Below are positions 6,759 to 7,336 of a stretch of DNA of 7,336 nucleotides, in pieces. Location of the stretch: contig SXXZ01000182.1 of NCBI GenBank assembly GCA_005789375.1, forward strand, positions 1 through 7,336, in the 5' to 3' direction. The translations under genes were made by a program, and so were the position numbers. The stretch's first letter is position 1. Each line of letters opens with the position of its first letter. The notes below the pieces were generated by a model, which was given only the letters and a program-made list of their open reading frames with translations, was not told the DNA's origin and searched no databases. This DNA is from Verrucomicrobiales bacterium (GTDB taxonomy: Bacteria > Verrucomicrobiota > Verrucomicrobiae > Limisphaerales > UBA9464).

Positions 6759-6781
6759 CTCAACGAATGGCCGCACCTGAC

Positions 6782-6809
6782 TTGGCTTCCCCGGCAAATC
6801 AGACATAAT
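6782..6809 (+). promoter_or_regulatory. Sigma70-like promoter immediately upstream of the Hsp70 gene
   Basis: A -35-like TTGGCT (6782-6787) and a -10-like CATAAT (6804-6809) are separated by 16 bp, the same layout as the methyltransferase promoter. Transcription would start near 6816, only about 6 nt before the ATG at 6822, so the message would be nearly leaderless. There is no CIRCE inverted repeat and no clear sigma32-type CCCCAT box, so classical heat-shock control is not evident from this sequence. Confidence 0.42.
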
Positions 6810-6821
6810 CACTCCAGTTCA

Positions 6822-7336
6822 ATGAGCAACATCGTCGGCATCGACCTCGGAACCACCAACTCGCTGGTCGCCATCGTAGAGAGTGGCATCCCCTACGTTA
6901 TCGCGGATGCGGAGGGGCAACGTCTCACCCCTTCAGTGGTCCATGTTCCTGCCAACGGCGGAGAACCTCTGGTAGGACACGCCGCCAATCGGGTGCGCGT
7001 TTTGCACCCCGAGCGCACCCTGTACTCCACCAAGCGGTTTATGGGTCGGCGCGGCTCGATGCTCACCCCAGAAGACCTTCGAGTCACCTACCCCGTCCAG
7101 CGCACCGAGAACGGACCCGCCGGCTTCGACATCGGCGGTCGAGTTTGGAGCCCGGAAGAGGTGGCTGCCGAGGTGCTAAAAAAGCTCAAACGAGATGCCG
7201 AATCTACGTTGGGACAACCCATAGATCGTGCGGTCATCACCGTTCCAGCCTATTTTAATGATGCCCAACGGAATGCCACGCTGCGCGCCGGAGAACTAGC
7301 CGGATTCAAGGTCGAGCGCATCATCAACGAGCCCAC
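6822..7336 (+). CDS. dnaK: Hsp70-family molecular chaperone (DnaK type), N-terminal part (runs off the right edge)
   Basis: The frame is open from the ATG at 6822 to the right edge (171 complete codons) and covers the first half of the actin-like ATPase domain. The phosphate-1 loop GIDLGTTNS lies at residues 6-14, TPSVVHVP follows at about 37-44, and the [11 protein letters not shown] segment is at roughly 68-78. [20 protein letters not shown] helix, [17 protein letters not shown] and finally ERIINEP confirm the family. The protein would use ATP hydrolysis to control substrate binding, with J-domain and GrpE-type partners. Residues such as SLVAIVESG and [13 protein letters not shown] differ from textbook DnaK and slightly recall HscA or a DnaK paralogue. 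Family membership is therefore sure, but orthology to the main dnaK is not. The substrate-binding domain and any grpE or dnaJ neighbours lie outside the window. There is no Shine-Dalgarno before the ATG. Confidence 0.85.
   Translation, partial: MSNIVGIDLGTTNSLVAIVESGIPYVIADAEGQRLTPSVVHVPANGGEPLVGHAANRVRVLHPERTLYSTKRFMGRRGSMLTPEDLRVTYPVQRTENGPAGFDIGGRVWSPEEVAAEVLKKLKRDAESTLGQPIDRAVITVPAYFNDAQRNATLRAGELAGFKVERIINEP

Overview
The window reads as a stretch of a GC-rich (roughly 60% by eye) Gram-negative chromosome. Ordinary housekeeping and accessory genes are packed on both strands, with no mobile element, CRISPR array, rRNA or tRNA visible. Few start codons have a Shine-Dalgarno sequence at normal spacing. 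A coproheme decarboxylase sits beside HemW, and a ceramidase-type secreted protein and a TylF-type methyltransferase are nearby. My best guess is a member of the Planctomycetota-Verrucomicrobiota-Chlamydiota group, most likely Verrucomicrobiota. This is an inference from gene style and was not tested by phylogeny.

Layout. (1) At 1-617, minus strand, is the N-terminal part of an exported protein related to the N-terminal domain of neutral ceramidases; it runs off the left edge. (2) At 715-3075, plus strand, is a full-length CstA carbon-starvation transporter. Its C-terminal extension ends in a motif resembling the small partner protein YbdD/YjiX. (3) The 208-bp convergent gap at 3076-3283 holds a perfect 13-bp inverted repeat with a 4-nt loop. 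(4) At 3284-5785, minus strand, are three same-strand genes that look like one transcription unit: a degenerate receiver-domain protein, then coproheme decarboxylase hemQ/chdC, then the radical-SAM heme chaperone hemW. (5) At 5979-6701, plus strand, is a TylF/MycF-like class I methyltransferase behind a good sigma70-like promoter containing an exact TATAAT. (6) From 6822 to the right edge, plus strand, is the N-terminal part of an Hsp70 (DnaK-type) ATPase domain, with its own promoter-like element close to the start codon.

How the genes work together. The clearest functional unit is hemQ-hemW. HemQ makes heme b by oxidative decarboxylation of coproheme, the last step of the coproporphyrin-dependent pathway. 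HemW binds heme and is thought to deliver it to client proteins. Their reading frames can overlap by 4 nt (GTGA), which suggests that making and handing on heme are co-expressed. The upstream receiver-like gene may be a regulatory or accessory partner, but it lacks most phosphotransfer pocket residues. CstA, the methyltransferase and the Hsp70 show no obvious functional link to the heme genes.

I found no convincing new multi-gene system. The points most worth a second look are the YbdD-like tail on CstA, the pseudo-receiver leading the heme operon, and the very short promoter-to-start distances.
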